Below are positions 1-9,972 of a stretch of DNA of 64,000 nt, one piece after another; the stretch's first letter is position 1, and each line of letters begins with the position of its first letter. The position numbers and the translations under genes are program-made. A model generated the notes under the pieces. That model worked only from the letters and a program-made list of their open reading frames with translations, had not been told where the DNA came from and ran no database searches. Source of the stretch: Mycobacterium montefiorense (lineage in GTDB: Bacteria; Actinomycetota; Actinomycetes; Mycobacteriales; Mycobacteriaceae). The stretch lies in NCBI RefSeq assembly GCF_003112775.1, contig NZ_BFCH01000018.1, forward strand, positions 1,044,362-1,108,361, read 5' to 3'.

Positions 1-4
1 ACAT

Positions 5-637
5 ATGCTGGCGTTGGGAGCCCAGGATGCGAATTGCCTCATCATGACGGTGGTTTGGTCGGACAACAGTCAGGCATCAACTACCGATGTCGACCAGATC
101 GAGCCGATCGAGGATGCCGAGGGCATCAGATCGGTGTTCGCCAAATTCCACTACAGCGACGGTTCGAACTTGACCATCTGGCTACGCCGGTACTACTGCA
201 ACATCGTCGAGGCAGTCGGAAAAATGTCGCTTCAGCGCCAATCATCGATAGCTCAATATTGGGCCAGCCTGCCTGACCGCAGCTCACTGACCTATCGCGC
301 GGCCAACTGGCTTCGTTCCCTGCCGATTGCACTGCTCGGCGGCGCATGTACATTTTTCGCCGCCGGCTTCGTCTTTCACGGGCATCGACATTCCATGGCG
401 CCCTGGGCGCTGCGGATAGGATTCTTGTTAATCGCTCTGTGCTCGTACCTGTTTGTGCGATCCACGCATGCCACCCGCGGGTTTTCCAAATTGGTCGTCC
501 TGGCGCGCCGCCCCCGCAGGGATACCTCGAGATCAACGCTAGCGTGCAGCTCACTGGCGTTTCTTCGCGCCAGCGTCGATCTCGAGGAAAAGTCGCTGTG
601 GCACACAAGGTGCTCAGCGGCGCTTGTCCGGTACTGA
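5..637 (+). CDS. hypothetical membrane protein
   Basis: I do not recognise this 210-residue product. Its N-terminal half is soluble and acidic. Two hydrophobic stretches at about residues 105-125 and 133-150 look like membrane helices separated by a short His-rich loop. The C-terminal 50 residues are basic and low in recognisable structure, and a neighbouring frame is also open there, so the 3' end may be frameshifted. The start is uncertain because the gene lies at the window edge; an internal ATG at 44 is an alternative. No linked gene suggests a function. Confidence 0.4.
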   Translation: MLALGAQDANCLIMTVVWSDNSQASTTDVDQIEPIEDAEGIRSVFAKFHYSDGSNLTIWLRRYYCNIVEAVGKMSLQRQSSIAQYWASLPDRSSLTYRAANWLRSLPIALLGGACTFFAAGFVFHGHRHSMAPWALRIGFLLIALCSYLFVRSTHATRGFSKLVVLARRPRRDTSRSTLACSSLAFLRASVDLEEKSLWHTRCSAALVRY

Positions 638-883
638 TCGGGCTCGACGGCATCGAAATCCGTTGATGTGGACTGTATTACACGCCGCACTCCACACTAG
701 GGCATAGCCGGATTCTCGGAAGCTGTTGTTGCACAGTCGGTTAGGGGGCAAGCAAGGTGTACCACACGCCGCGACATGCACGCCCGACGTGGCGAGGCCA
801 ACCCCGCGGTCGATCGAGCAGGGGCCTTGACCTCTGTGTCCGGGCCCGGTTCGATAATGCATACGCGCGAAAGGAGGCCTGCA

Positions 884-1204
884 GTGAGGACATCCGTTCG
901 TCATCTTGTTGCCGTCGTCATGATGGCGTTGGCGTCGATGGCAGCCGTGACTATCGCGACACCGGCCGTGAGTTCGGCCGCCTGCGCGGACGGCGAGTGG
1001 TGGGACCCGACGGGCAAGGTCTGCCGACCACTCGGTGTCGGGCCACAACCGTTGGCATGTGAGCCGGGCCAGTGGTGGGATCCGACGGCGAATGTATGCC
1101 GGCCACTCGGCGTCGGGCCACAACCGCTGGCATGCGATAACGGCTGGTGGTGGGATCCGGCCGCCAACGTATGTCGTCCGCCAGCGGTGCCACCGGCCGG
1201 CTGA
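884..1204 (+). CDS. small secreted Trp/Cys-rich repeat protein
   Basis: A GTG start at 884 is chosen because a strong ribosome binding site, AAGGAGG, lies at 871-877. The 106-residue product has a Sec-type signal peptide (basic start, hydrophobic residues 8-29, likely cleavage near the Ser-Ser-Ala at 30-32). The mature part is three tandem 25-residue units starting at Cys34, Cys59 and Cys84. Each has two cysteines 13 residues apart, a Trp-Trp-Asp-Pro core and a Val-Cys-Arg-Pro end; the first two are joined by Leu-Gly-Val-Gly-Pro-Gln-Pro-Leu. One disulfide per repeat is likely for an exported protein. The function is unknown. It is followed by a separate kinase-like gene, with no sign of an operon. 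Confidence 0.75.
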   Translation: MRTSVRHLVAVVMMALASMAAVTIATPAVSSAACADGEWWDPTGKVCRPLGVGPQPLACEPGQWWDPTANVCRPLGVGPQPLACDNGWWWDPAANVCRPPAVPPAG

Positions 1205-1355
1205 TTTCGGCCTGGCCGCGGTCGATATGTGCTCCGCGCGATCAATTCGAGACGTATCGCTCTAACGTCGCTAGCGACGCAGTATCAGTTGCTAAGTCTG
1301 CCGCACCCGGCGGTGGACTATGGTGTTGCTGAATTGCAGCCGTCGGGAGGTTTCC

Positions 1356-3387
1356 ATGGAAGGGACCCCATTCGGCCGGTACCGACTAATCAATTTGCTC
1401 GGCCGAGGCGGCATGGGCGAGGTCTGGCGCGCCTATGACACCGTCACCGATCGCATAGTCGCGCTGAAAGTACTCCCAGCGCATTTTGCTGCGGACACGA
1501 CGTTTCAACAGCGATTCCGTCGCGAGGCCCACTCGGCAGCACGGTTAAACGACCCTCACGTCGTGCCAATTCACACTTACGGCGAGATCGACGGGCGGTT
1601 ATTCGTCGACATGCGGCTGATCGAGGGCCGCGATCTGGCAACCGTGCTGGCCTCGGGTCCGATGCTCCCTCACGTGCGGTGCACATCGTCGAGCAGGTGG
1701 CTCACGCCGTGTATGCGGCGCACAAGATTGGATTGGTGCATCGGGATATCAAGCCCTCCAACATCTTGCTCGGTGAAAACGACTTCGCGTATCTGATCGA
1801 TTTCGCGATCGCGCGCGTTCTGGGCGAGACCGGTCTGACGGGGACGGACGCGGTGGTCGGCACGCTGCGTTAAATGGCCCCGGAGCGCTTCAGAGTCGGT
1901 CAGGCCGATGCACGCTCGGACATCTATGCGCTGGCCTGCGTGCTCTATGAGTGCTTGACGGGAGGCGCCCCCTTTCCGGGTGACAGCATCGAACAACAAG
2001 TGGCAGGGCATCTGTCGGCGCCGCCGCCGCGACCATCTGACTCCGGCGCGCCGCCGGCATTCGATGCGGTCATCGCCACTGGCATGGCCAAGGATCCTGA
2101 GCAGCGTTACGCCACCCCTGTGGAGATGGCACGGGCCGCGCGTGATGCGATCACGGTGCCGCTGCGCCGACCAGACCCAAATGCGCAGTCACACAACGCC
2201 GGTGCAAGTGCCCACACACAAGCGGACTCATTTCCAAGTGAGCGACGCAGCGGGCGCAGAAACCACTGCACGGTGACCCATTGCAGCACGTGGTGCAAAA
2301 CCCCAAGCGCGCCAAGCGGTATTGGGTGGTCGCCGCCGCAGTGATTGGCGTGGTCGTGGTGTTGGGGGGCGCAAGCGTATACCTTCTGCGCACACACACA
2401 TCCACGACTGCAGCTACGCGGCCGACAGCGGCCACCCCGCCGCCACCGGTGCCTAGTAGCGGGGGAGTCACGCCCAGTGCGGGAGTGACGGCGGTGCCCA
2501 GTGGTCCACCCACGATCGCCGCCTCAATTCGGGTGGGCAATGGCGCCTTCGGCGTCGCGGTCGACTCCGCCGGACACAGCGTCTATGTCGCGAATACCGG
2601 TTCCAACTCCGTCTCGGTGGTCGATACCACCAGCCGCACGGTCACCGCCACGATTGCTGTGGGACGCCACCCCGTCGGTGTTGCCGTGGATTCGTCGACC
2701 CGAACCGTCTACGTCACCAACTTCGACGACGCCTCGGTGTCGGTCATCGACATCACCAGCAGCAAGGTCATCGCCAGAGTGGAGGTCGGTACCCATCCGG
2801 GCGGATTAGCGGTCGACCCGGATGCCCGCATCGCCTATGTCACTAACGGTGATAACGCATCGGTGTCGGTCATCGACACGACGACGCATGCCGTGACGGC
2901 GACGGTGCCCACCGGAAAAGGCCCAAGCCGGGTGGCCATCGATCGGACCGCCCACCGCTTGTTTGTCACCACCGCCGATCCAACGGTGACGGTTATCGAT
3001 ACCGCGAACCGAACCGTCGTCGGTTCCGTCGCGCTTCGCGTCCACCCGGCCGGTATCGCCGTCGACTCCGCATCGCACACCGCCTATATCGCCAGCGGCG
3101 ATGATGCATCGGTGTCCTTGGTCGACACCATCAGCCTGGACGTCACCGCTAGTGTGCCCGTCGGGCAACGCCCCGCGGGGGTGGCAGTGGACCCGCCGAC
3201 GAACACCGCGTACGTGGCCAACTACAGCGGTGCGTCCGTGTCGGTAATCGATACCGCTAGGCGCATCGTCACCGGAATCCTTGCCGTCGGCAACAATCCG
3301 CTCGCCATCGCCATCGACCCAACCACACATTTCGGATACGTCACCAGCGACCTCAACCACGGCTCGTTGACCGTGATCCAACGCTGA
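1356..3387 (+). pseudogene. broken Ser/Thr kinase with YVTN beta-propeller
   Basis: This is a Pkn-type receptor kinase read in three pieces. The first frame, from ATG 1356 behind GGGAGG, has the Gly-rich loop at residues 16-21 and Lys38. A frameshift near 1662-1678 moves to the frame carrying the His-Arg-Asp catalytic loop. A TAA at 1871-1873 replaces the Tyr codon normally before Met-Ala-Pro-Glu. A second frameshift between about 2242 and 2344 leads into the juxtamembrane part, one transmembrane helix, a Pro/Thr linker and seven 42-residue YVTN-type blades. The usual DFG motif reads Asp-Phe-Ala at 1799-1807. The architecture resembles mycobacterial PknD-like sensor kinases. The propeller part remains open (a TTG start at 2281 is possible) and could still be made alone. 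The kinase cannot be translated as one chain. Confidence 0.8.
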
Positions 3388-3551
3388 AGTTGGGGGGCGC
3401 GCTCGCGTCAATGACCGCGTTGTAAGTTCGGTCGGGGGCTACGAAGACCGCCGATCGCCTATGCAATCAAATGGCTCGGTTATGGTCCGGGCGGGGCGAG
3501 GCGGTCAACCGCAACTTGATCCACACCACAGGACAACGCGAGAGGAAGCTC

Positions 3552-4160
3552 ATGAAAACGATCGCAAACCGTCACGCGGCAGTCGTCAGCCTGGCCGCCG
3601 TCGCGCTGATCACGGTGGGCTGCAGCAATGGCAAAAGCGTCGACGCGTCGGCGCCACCTAAAGTCGGGGCGAACGCCACCTCCACATCGAAAACCCCAGC
3701 GCAGCCCACCGAGGTGAAGCTCATCGGGGAGAGCAACGTCGAGGTGACCCTGACCGGCCCGATCGCTGCTAAATACTCGTCGGCAAACCAGAGTCAGAGG
3801 GAGGCTCTCGGCAAGCCGCTGACAGGTGACCGCAATGCGGGAAAACGGGACAGCGGCGTGGTGTTCCAGCAGTTTCAGGGCGGCGTGATCACCGCCAAGA
3901 ATGACGAGGCCGGCACGCCTGCATATGTCACCCTGGGCAAGATCCGGGAGGCCTGGAATATCCCACGCGACCCGGACGGCGCGCCTGCGGTCACCGGCAA
4001 CAACGGTTCGGCAGGTCCGCTGGGCTTACCCACCAACGACGCGAACACCGTCGGCGATCTACTCGGGGAGACGTTCGAGCACGGCAGGATCGAGTACAAC
4101 ACGAAGACCGGCCAGGTCGAGGTGACGGTCAACGGCAAGGTCGTACCATCCGGGCTGTAG
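3552..4160 (+). CDS. LGFP-repeat lipoprotein
   Basis: The product is an exported 202-residue lipoprotein. The ATG at 3552 follows GAGAGGAAG. The signal peptide ends in a lipobox-like Ile-Thr-Val-Gly-Cys with Cys24 as the predicted acylation site. A Thr/Pro/Lys-rich linker follows, then about 130 residues with LGFP-repeat features: a Gly-Lys-Pro-Leu-Thr start, a Phe-Gln-Gly-Gly-Val-Ile core, a Gly-Lys-Ile-Arg-Glu-Ala-Trp segment, and a second unit beginning Gly-Pro-Leu-Gly-Leu-Pro. LGFP repeats occur in cell-wall proteins of Corynebacteriales and are thought to bind envelope components. The specific role here is unknown. The gene is convergent with jetC. Confidence 0.75.
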   Translation: MKTIANRHAAVVSLAAVALITVGCSNGKSVDASAPPKVGANATSTSKTPAQPTEVKLIGESNVEVTLTGPIAAKYSSANQSQREALGKPLTGDRNAGKRDSGVVFQQFQGGVITAKNDEAGTPAYVTLGKIREAWNIPRDPDGAPAVTGNNGSAGPLGLPTNDANTVGDLLGETFEHGRIEYNTKTGQVEVTVNGKVVPSGL

Positions 4161-4322
4161 TGATCGTCTAGTTGTTGCGGATTCTGACTCGTTCGCCATT
4201 CGACGCATGGTCGCCAATAGCACGCAACGCACTTGAGTACACGGCTAGTAATTCGGAAACACTTGCCCCGCAATTGATCTAGGCGTCCAATCGAATCGCT
4301 CCGATGCTCACGCCCGATGGCA

Positions 4323-7300
4323 TCACACCCCGGCAGGCATCAGTGTCGCCGACGTCCGCATCTCGTGGCGCAGAGCGGAGAAATCCGCGATCGTCTTTGT
4401 GGTCACGGTCGCGACCGGGCGAGCGTTGCGGCCGGTGGCTTCACGCTTGGACACCATCACCACGCTGTCGATGTAAGGCTGGATGGTCGTGGCGTTCTGC
4501 ACGGTGGCCACGATGACGAGCTGGAAGCCGAACTTGCGGAACGCCTGCAAAGCCTGCTGAGCGAATTGCGGGTCAGACTTTGAGAACGCCTCATCGAGCA
4601 TCAACTGGGCGAAAATCGGTTTGTTGTCTGCACTTTCGGGGCTGGCTAGGTTGAAGCTCAAAGCTCCGGCCAGGCAGAAAGCCATCAGCTTTTCCTGCTC
4701 GCCGCCGGAGTTGTCGCCAGCGTTGCTGTGCGTGCGGATCAGCTCATCGCTGCTGACATCCCATTCGGCACAATCGAAGGCGAACCGGTTGCGGACATCC
4801 AGAGCGTCGCGGGTCCAGGCCTTGTCTTCCGGTGCCGTCGAGGCCAATCGGTTCCGCAGCCGCAAGATATCGGCGTACTGGTCCAGGATGGCCTGCTTGT
4901 CGCCAAGACCGACTTCAGCGATACGCCGCGAGATAGCCCGAACGATCTCGGTGAATTCGGCCGCGCCGGCCAAGCTGCGCGAGATCGCGCGCAGGGTGAG
5001 CCGGGTGCCGCGGTTGAACTCCACCGCGCCCAGGCCGGTGTTGACCCGTTCGATCTGCTCGCTGATGCGCCGGGCTTCCTGCTCGGCGACTCGATGCAGG
5101 GTGAGGATCGCATCAGGCGCCTGTTCGGTGACCAGTCGCAGCATCCGCTCGTAGGCCTCGGGGAGTTCCCGCTCGTCGATATGGCGACACAACGCGACGT
5201 AATCGTGAACGCTTTCGTCGAACACATCGCTGTCGTTGGGGATCGCGTCGGGAAACGCGGTGTCGAACGTGTTGAGAATGCGCGCAAGCTCATCGTATGA
5301 GCGCCTACGGCTTTCGCGCAGTTGCTCGCGTTCGCGCCGGATCGCAGTGAACACCGCATCGCGGTGCGGTTCGGGGTCGAGCATGTCTAGTGAAACCGGC
5401 ACATCGGCGGCATACCGATTCAGCAGGTCGATCAGCGGCTCGGACACAAACGCCGGAGCGAGCCGTTCCTGTAGCTCAAGCAGCCGGGTGCGGCGACCGT
5501 CGAGGTCGTCACGGCGAGTCTGGATGGCTCCGCGACGGGTCATCAGGGCCTGGATCTGTTCCCAGCACTCCTCGGCCCGCGCGGTAAGTGCCTCGATATC
5601 GGGATTGTCGGCTAGCAGCAGCTCGAACTGCTCGCGTAACCGGTCTGCATGTCTATCAGCGGTCTCGGTGTCGACGTGGGTCCATTGTTCGAACTGATCG
5701 CAGATCGCCTTGAATGCTGCAGCCTGGTTGCGCCACTGCTGACGCTCGGCGGCGATATCGTCAGCGACGCCGCGAGCTCGGCGGAACGCCTCTTCGGCGT
5801 TGGCCAAATCGACGGTCAGCGCGTCGATCTTGGCGGCGACATCACCCTGGTAGATGTAGTCGGCCTGCTTGAGCGGTCGGCGGTCATCCTTGATGGCCAA
5901 GCGCTCGGAGTCCTTGTACAGGCCGGTGTCGGTGACGGCGCGCCGGAACCGGGGAAACAGGTCGGGTGTGTCGACGCAGACGTGATCACCGGCGGCGGCG
6001 ATGACGTCGGCGGCCTCGGCGGCACAGTCATGGGTTGGATCGACCACACACAACTTGCCGGCCAACGTGTTCGGATCGGCCTCGGTGACCTCGGCGCCGA
6101 CGAACCTGGCGCGGACGTGATGCAGCTGTAATCGCCCACCCATGTTGGTCTCGTTGACCAACCGCAGCACTGCTGCGTAGTGGCTGTCAGGGACCAGCAG
6201 CCGTAGACCCACGCCGCGCAGCACCTTCTCGACGGCGATGCGCCAGCGACTCTGCTCCGGCCGCAGATCCATCAGCTCGGCGATGTAGGGCAACTCGTCC
6301 GGGTTGATACCCATGACGGCACAGATATGTTCGCGCATGGCGAGGGCGAACTCCGGAAGTGCCGAGCCGACGTGCTCGACACGTTTGAGTTCCTTGGCGG
6401 CGTCGTCGCGCGCGATGCGGGCGACCTTCTGCGAGTACTCGGCATCGGTCGAGACTTCCCGGCCGCGATCCAGTTTGGCCAACAACTCGGTGGCGCGGGT
6501 GCTGAGTTCCTCGCGTAGGTTCCAGAATTCGTCGGCGGTGTCCGGGATGTCGAGATCGTGTGTACTGAGCATGGATTCATAGGCGGTGGCCCGACGTGAC
6601 ACCTGCTCGGCATGCGCCTCGGCACCGGCCACCTGCGACTGCAGCGGGCCCAGGCTGGTGCTGGATCCGCTGATCTGCGCGTTCAGCGAATCACCTTCGG
6701 CCTTAGCGAGATTGAGCTGGCGGGTCACGTCCTCGTATTCGTTGCCGAGCTGATCGATGGTGGCGTCGAGCGATTCGATCTGCGCCGGACACTGCGCAAG
6801 CCGGACGTGATCTGTCTAAGCCCGCACCATCGACTGGTCGACCAGGTCGATGATGCCCAGGTCGGAAGACTCTGAGGCGTAGCGTTGCTGCAGCTTCTCG
6901 ATGTCGCCGAGGATTTTGCGTTTGCGTTGCGCGACGGCCAGCAGTTCACGGGCATCGACGAGCGGGTCGATCTGCTTGAGCGCATCGGGCAGCCGGGTCA
7001 GGCTATCGGGCTCGTCGAGCATGAACTCCCGGACAAATTGTTCAAGTCCACCAACGCTTTTCAGTGATTTGGCTTTGCCAAGCAGCTGCTGCGCGGCGTC
7101 GGACGCACGGATTCCGATGGTGGCGTATAGCTGGGCGAGGTACTGCGATTCCACCTTGGTGGAGAAACGCCAGTCGTCTTTGAACACGACGGCGTCGAAG
7201 CGGCCTGCGGCCCAACGGTTGCAGACCTTTTCGATGTCACGATCGCCGTCGGCCAGTACGAATCGGCTCGAGGAGTCGGATCGGGATTCGCCGGTTAGCC

Positions 7301-7685
7301 ATTTGAGTACCAGGCCGGTGACGGTGCGGCCGGTATTGCTGGTGTAGGTGACCGCGATCGCCGACCAAGTGGTGCCGTCACCGCGCAGGTACATGACCTT
7401 GCTAGTGCCGGCGTCGCTGCGCTGACCCCAAGCACCGCGGACGTATTTGTCGACGGTCCGCCGACCTGCGTTGGACCCCGCGGCGGTGCTGTCCCCAGAA
7501 GCGTTGAAGTTGCGCCGATTGAATGGTAAGAAGCCAAGCGAAATAGCTTCCAGCAGTGAGGATTTACCGCTGCCGGATGCGCCGGCGATCAATGCGCCAC
7601 CGTCACTGAACGGGATCGAGTGGTATCCGTCGAAGACACCCCAGTTGATGACCTGCAAGCGCGACAAGTGGAACTGTTCAGTCAT
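4323..7685 (-). pseudogene. jetC: JetC/EptC SMC-like ATPase, amber-interrupted
   Basis: This is the MukB/SMC-like ATPase of a Wadjet (Ept in mycobacteria) system, whose complete form extrudes and cleaves small circular plasmids. The ATG at 7685 overlaps the jetB stop by 8 bases. The N-terminal head has Walker A at residues 35-43 (Gly-Ala-Ser-Gly-Ser-Gly-Lys-Ser-Ser). Long charged coiled-coil arms follow, then the ABC signature Ser-Gly-Gly-Glu-Gln at 993-997 and Walker B with Asp1031-Glu1032. The frame is open over 1,120 codons except for TAG at codon 290 (6816-6818), where CAG would be natural. Translation should give a 289-residue fragment; reinitiation at GTG 6728 would lack Walker A. No JetD gene lies downstream. 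A sequencing error would restore a full-length protein. Confidence 0.85.
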
Positions 7686-8388
7686 CCTCGCGTTCGCCCT
7701 CCTCGTCACGGTCCTGCGACTGGCTGATGCCGCCGTTGAGGAGAACCTCGAACTGCTGCTGTAGCTCGGTAATGACCGAGGCCGTCATGACGGCGTTGAT
7801 AACCGGACTGACGGTGTAGCTGTCCTCGTCGTCGCGGGTTTTGCGCAGGATCTCCAGCGAAGCAAGCCGAGTGATTGCGCCGTCGATGCGTGCGGTGAAC
7901 GTGACAGCGTCGCGGTCGGCATCGTTGAGGACGCCGGAAAACAGCTCGTGCATTTCCTCGCGGCTGATGACCACGGCCTGGTCGCCCGAGGCGCGCATCA
8001 TCTGTGCTAGGTGCAGCGCCAGGATCGAGTCGTAGGTCCCGAGCGGTTCCCGGCGTAAAAGCTTTGCACCCCGCGCTGATTCGTAGCGAGCCTGTTCGAC
8101 GAACGCAACGTCGGCGCCCTCGACGACACGTAGCAGCAGATCCAGTTCCGACAGCCTGGTCGATAGCTGGGCGCGATAATCCAGCACCCAGGCGTAGACA
8201 TCGCGGTCGGCTTCGGCACTGATGTAGCGACGCGTCAGCAGCTGCTGTAGCGCCCAGCAGGCTCGGTCAGGTAACTCGGACACATCGCCGTCGAACCGGG
8301 GTCGGCGCTGGTGCGGGGTGCGCGCAGTCTGATCGACCTGGGGGAGTGCGGAAAATCCGCTGTAGTCGACGGTTTCTTCGACGGTCAT
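7678..8388 (-). CDS. jetB: JetB (DUF4194, MukE-like) Wadjet subunit
   Basis: The 236-residue protein belongs to the DUF4194 family. These are winged-helix, MukE-like subunits that, with the JetA kleisin, bridge the JetC heads in Wadjet complexes. The N-terminus is disordered and followed by helical winged-helix-type segments; the C-terminus ends in an acidic Asp/Glu-rich tail. The ATG at 8388 overlaps the jetA stop as ATGA, and the 3' end overlaps jetC by 8 bases, so the three genes form one translationally coupled operon. The frame is intact with no missing part visible. Confidence 0.8.
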   Translation of the reverse strand: MTVEETVDYSGFSALPQVDQTARTPHQRRPRFDGDVSELPDRACWALQQLLTRRYISAEADRDVYAWVLDYRAQLSTRLSELDLLLRVVEGADVAFVEQARYESARGAKLLRREPLGTYDSILALHLAQMMRASGDQAVVISREEMHELFSGVLNDADRDAVTFTARIDGAITRLASLEILRKTRDDEDSYTVSPVINAVMTASVITELQQQFEVLLNGGISQSQDRDEEGEREDD

Positions 8389-9884
8389 GCGGTCGCTGTC
8401 AACAGGGTGGAAACCGGTTCGGTGAACATCAAGTGCGGCACCTCCATTTCGCGGTCACGCCCGTCCAAGGACCGAAAGCGGACCGTAACCGACTCAGAAC
8501 CCCGGGTGGATTCCGGTTGCTTGAGCGCCCAGGACCACAGCACGATGACATGCCCGAGATATGCCGAGTCGAGCATGGCGACCGCATCCGCGAGTGACAG
8601 TTTCGTCGCGGAGCTGATCGCCGTGTTGATCATCTCGGACATCGCAGGTGCATCGACCTGGGTGGTAAGCGCGGCGAAGCTGGCCAGATCGACGTCGCCC
8701 TCCGCGATTTCGGCAGGCTTGGGATTGGACAAGTCGCCGATCCGAAAGCTCAGCGCGCCAACAGAACTGAATGCGTGCCGGGCTAGGGGGAGTTCGATGT
8801 CCAACCGAGAGTCGGTCAGCGACGCTTTGAGCAGGCTGCGCGCCGCGCCGATGGCTTCGTTGAGCTGACGAGCAACACCGCGGCTCTGTTCAAGAGTGCC
8901 GAACGCGGTGAATCGTTTGACTCGCTGCGCGCAGCGTTGTTGGACGCGTTCCACTTCGTCGATCTGGTGGCCGACCAGTTCGAAGAAGCCGGCCATCACT
9001 TTGCGCAGTGCCGGGTCGAGGGCTGGGAGCGCTCCAGCGACCGCAGCGACGTCGGCTTCGAACCCGGCGCGTTGGTCGGGGTCGTTGATCATCCGCAGGA
9101 AGGCGCGATGCGAGTCGCGGCCCTGGGAGTCCCAGGCAACCTCATAGTCGGTGTACATGCGACGCTGCCGGTCGCGATATTCGGCGTTGCTGTCAATCGG
9201 CTCGTCGAGGGCTAGCGTTGCCCGTTCGATCATGGTCCCGTACTGGCCGATGTCGGTGATCAGGCGTTCCATCTGCAGGGCGATGGCGTGGGCTTCATCG
9301 TAGGCGTCAGTCAGATCGACGTCTTCTTGGTGGTCACCTGAGATGACATCCTCGTCCAACCCGTCGAGCTCAGCTTGAAGTGCGGCAATCTCGGCTTCGA
9401 TGCTGGCGCGGATGCGATCGGGGTCATTGCCGATCCGCAACGCGACCTGCTTGAGCCGGGACGCGATGCCGTTGATCGAGCCCCCGGTGGCGATGGTGTC
9501 CTGCCGGCGCATGCCCCGCAGAAAGTCAAGCGCGCGGCACGCCTCCTGGGTGAGATAGCACAGGTTGCGTTCAACGCCAGATCGCTGGTCGGCGACCCGG
9601 TGCAGCCAGCCCTGACTGGCCCAGGATTTGATTAGGGCCAGGCCGGACTGCTCGCCCGCCTGATCGAGCTCAGCGAGATCGCGCTCGAGGCGAACAACGA
9701 GGTCGGTCTCGGGGACCACGCCTCCGCTGAGCTGGCGCTCCATCAGGGTCGCGTACAGGTTGAGGTTCAACGTGGCCAGCAGGCGGATCGTCGGCGAACC
9801 CTGCAGGCCGCGATTGAACTCGAGCAGGCTGGCGGGCGACAGCGTTGCGTCGTCGTCCAGCACGTGCCCTCCGTGTCGATTCAT
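8385..9884 (-). CDS. jetA: JetA (DUF3375, MukF-like kleisin) Wadjet subunit
   Basis: This 499-residue protein is a DUF3375 family member, the kleisin-like JetA/EptA subunit. It opens with the family-typical Leu-Ser-Pro-Ala-Ser-Leu-Leu-Glu-Phe segment, followed by winged-helix and long helical regions rich in Glu, Arg and Gln. It is the first gene of the jetABC operon. The ATG at 9884 has a weak ribosome site. A GTG at 9863, three bases after GGAGGG, is an alternative that removes seven residues. The frame is intact, but with jetC interrupted and jetD absent the complex is probably not functional as plasmid defence. Confidence 0.8.
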   Translation of the reverse strand: MNRHGGHVLDDDATLSPASLLEFNRGLQGSPTIRLLATLNLNLYATLMERQLSGGVVPETDLVVRLERDLAELDQAGEQSGLALIKSWASQGWLHRVADQRSGVERNLCYLTQEACRALDFLRGMRRQDTIATGGSINGIASRLKQVALRIGNDPDRIRASIEAEIAALQAELDGLDEDVISGDHQEDVDLTDAYDEAHAIALQMERLITDIGQYGTMIERATLALDEPIDSNAEYRDRQRRMYTDYEVAWDSQGRDSHRAFLRMINDPDQRAGFEADVAAVAGALPALDPALRKVMAGFFELVGHQIDEVERVQQRCAQRVKRFTAFGTLEQSRGVARQLNEAIGAARSLLKASLTDSRLDIELPLARHAFSSVGALSFRIGDLSNPKPAEIAEGDVDLASFAALTTQVDAPAMSEMINTAISSATKLSLADAVAMLDSAYLGHVIVLWSWALKQPESTRGSESVTVRFRSLDGRDREMEVPHLMFTEPVSTLLTATA

Positions 9885-9972
9885 CAAGTCTCGGACGGTC
9901 CAAGATATGCCACAGACGGGATAACCGGCGTCCAGTGAGCGGGGTGTCGCGGGCCGGAATCCTTATCGCGAT

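Noticed and set aside
1020..1190. Direct repeats resembling a small CRISPR-like array
   Set aside because: The repeats are in frame and encode the Cys-Trp repeat protein; there are no unique spacers or cas genes.
2806..3411. 201-codon minus-strand frame over the propeller
   Set aside because: It mirrors the repeat on the other strand (Asp/Gly/His-rich periodic pattern) and has no domain.
4621..6131. Long plus-strand open frames inside jetC
   Set aside because: They are antisense to a clearly recognised SMC-type ATPase, have Arg/Ser-rich composition typical of shadow frames in G+C-rich DNA, and no ribosome sites.
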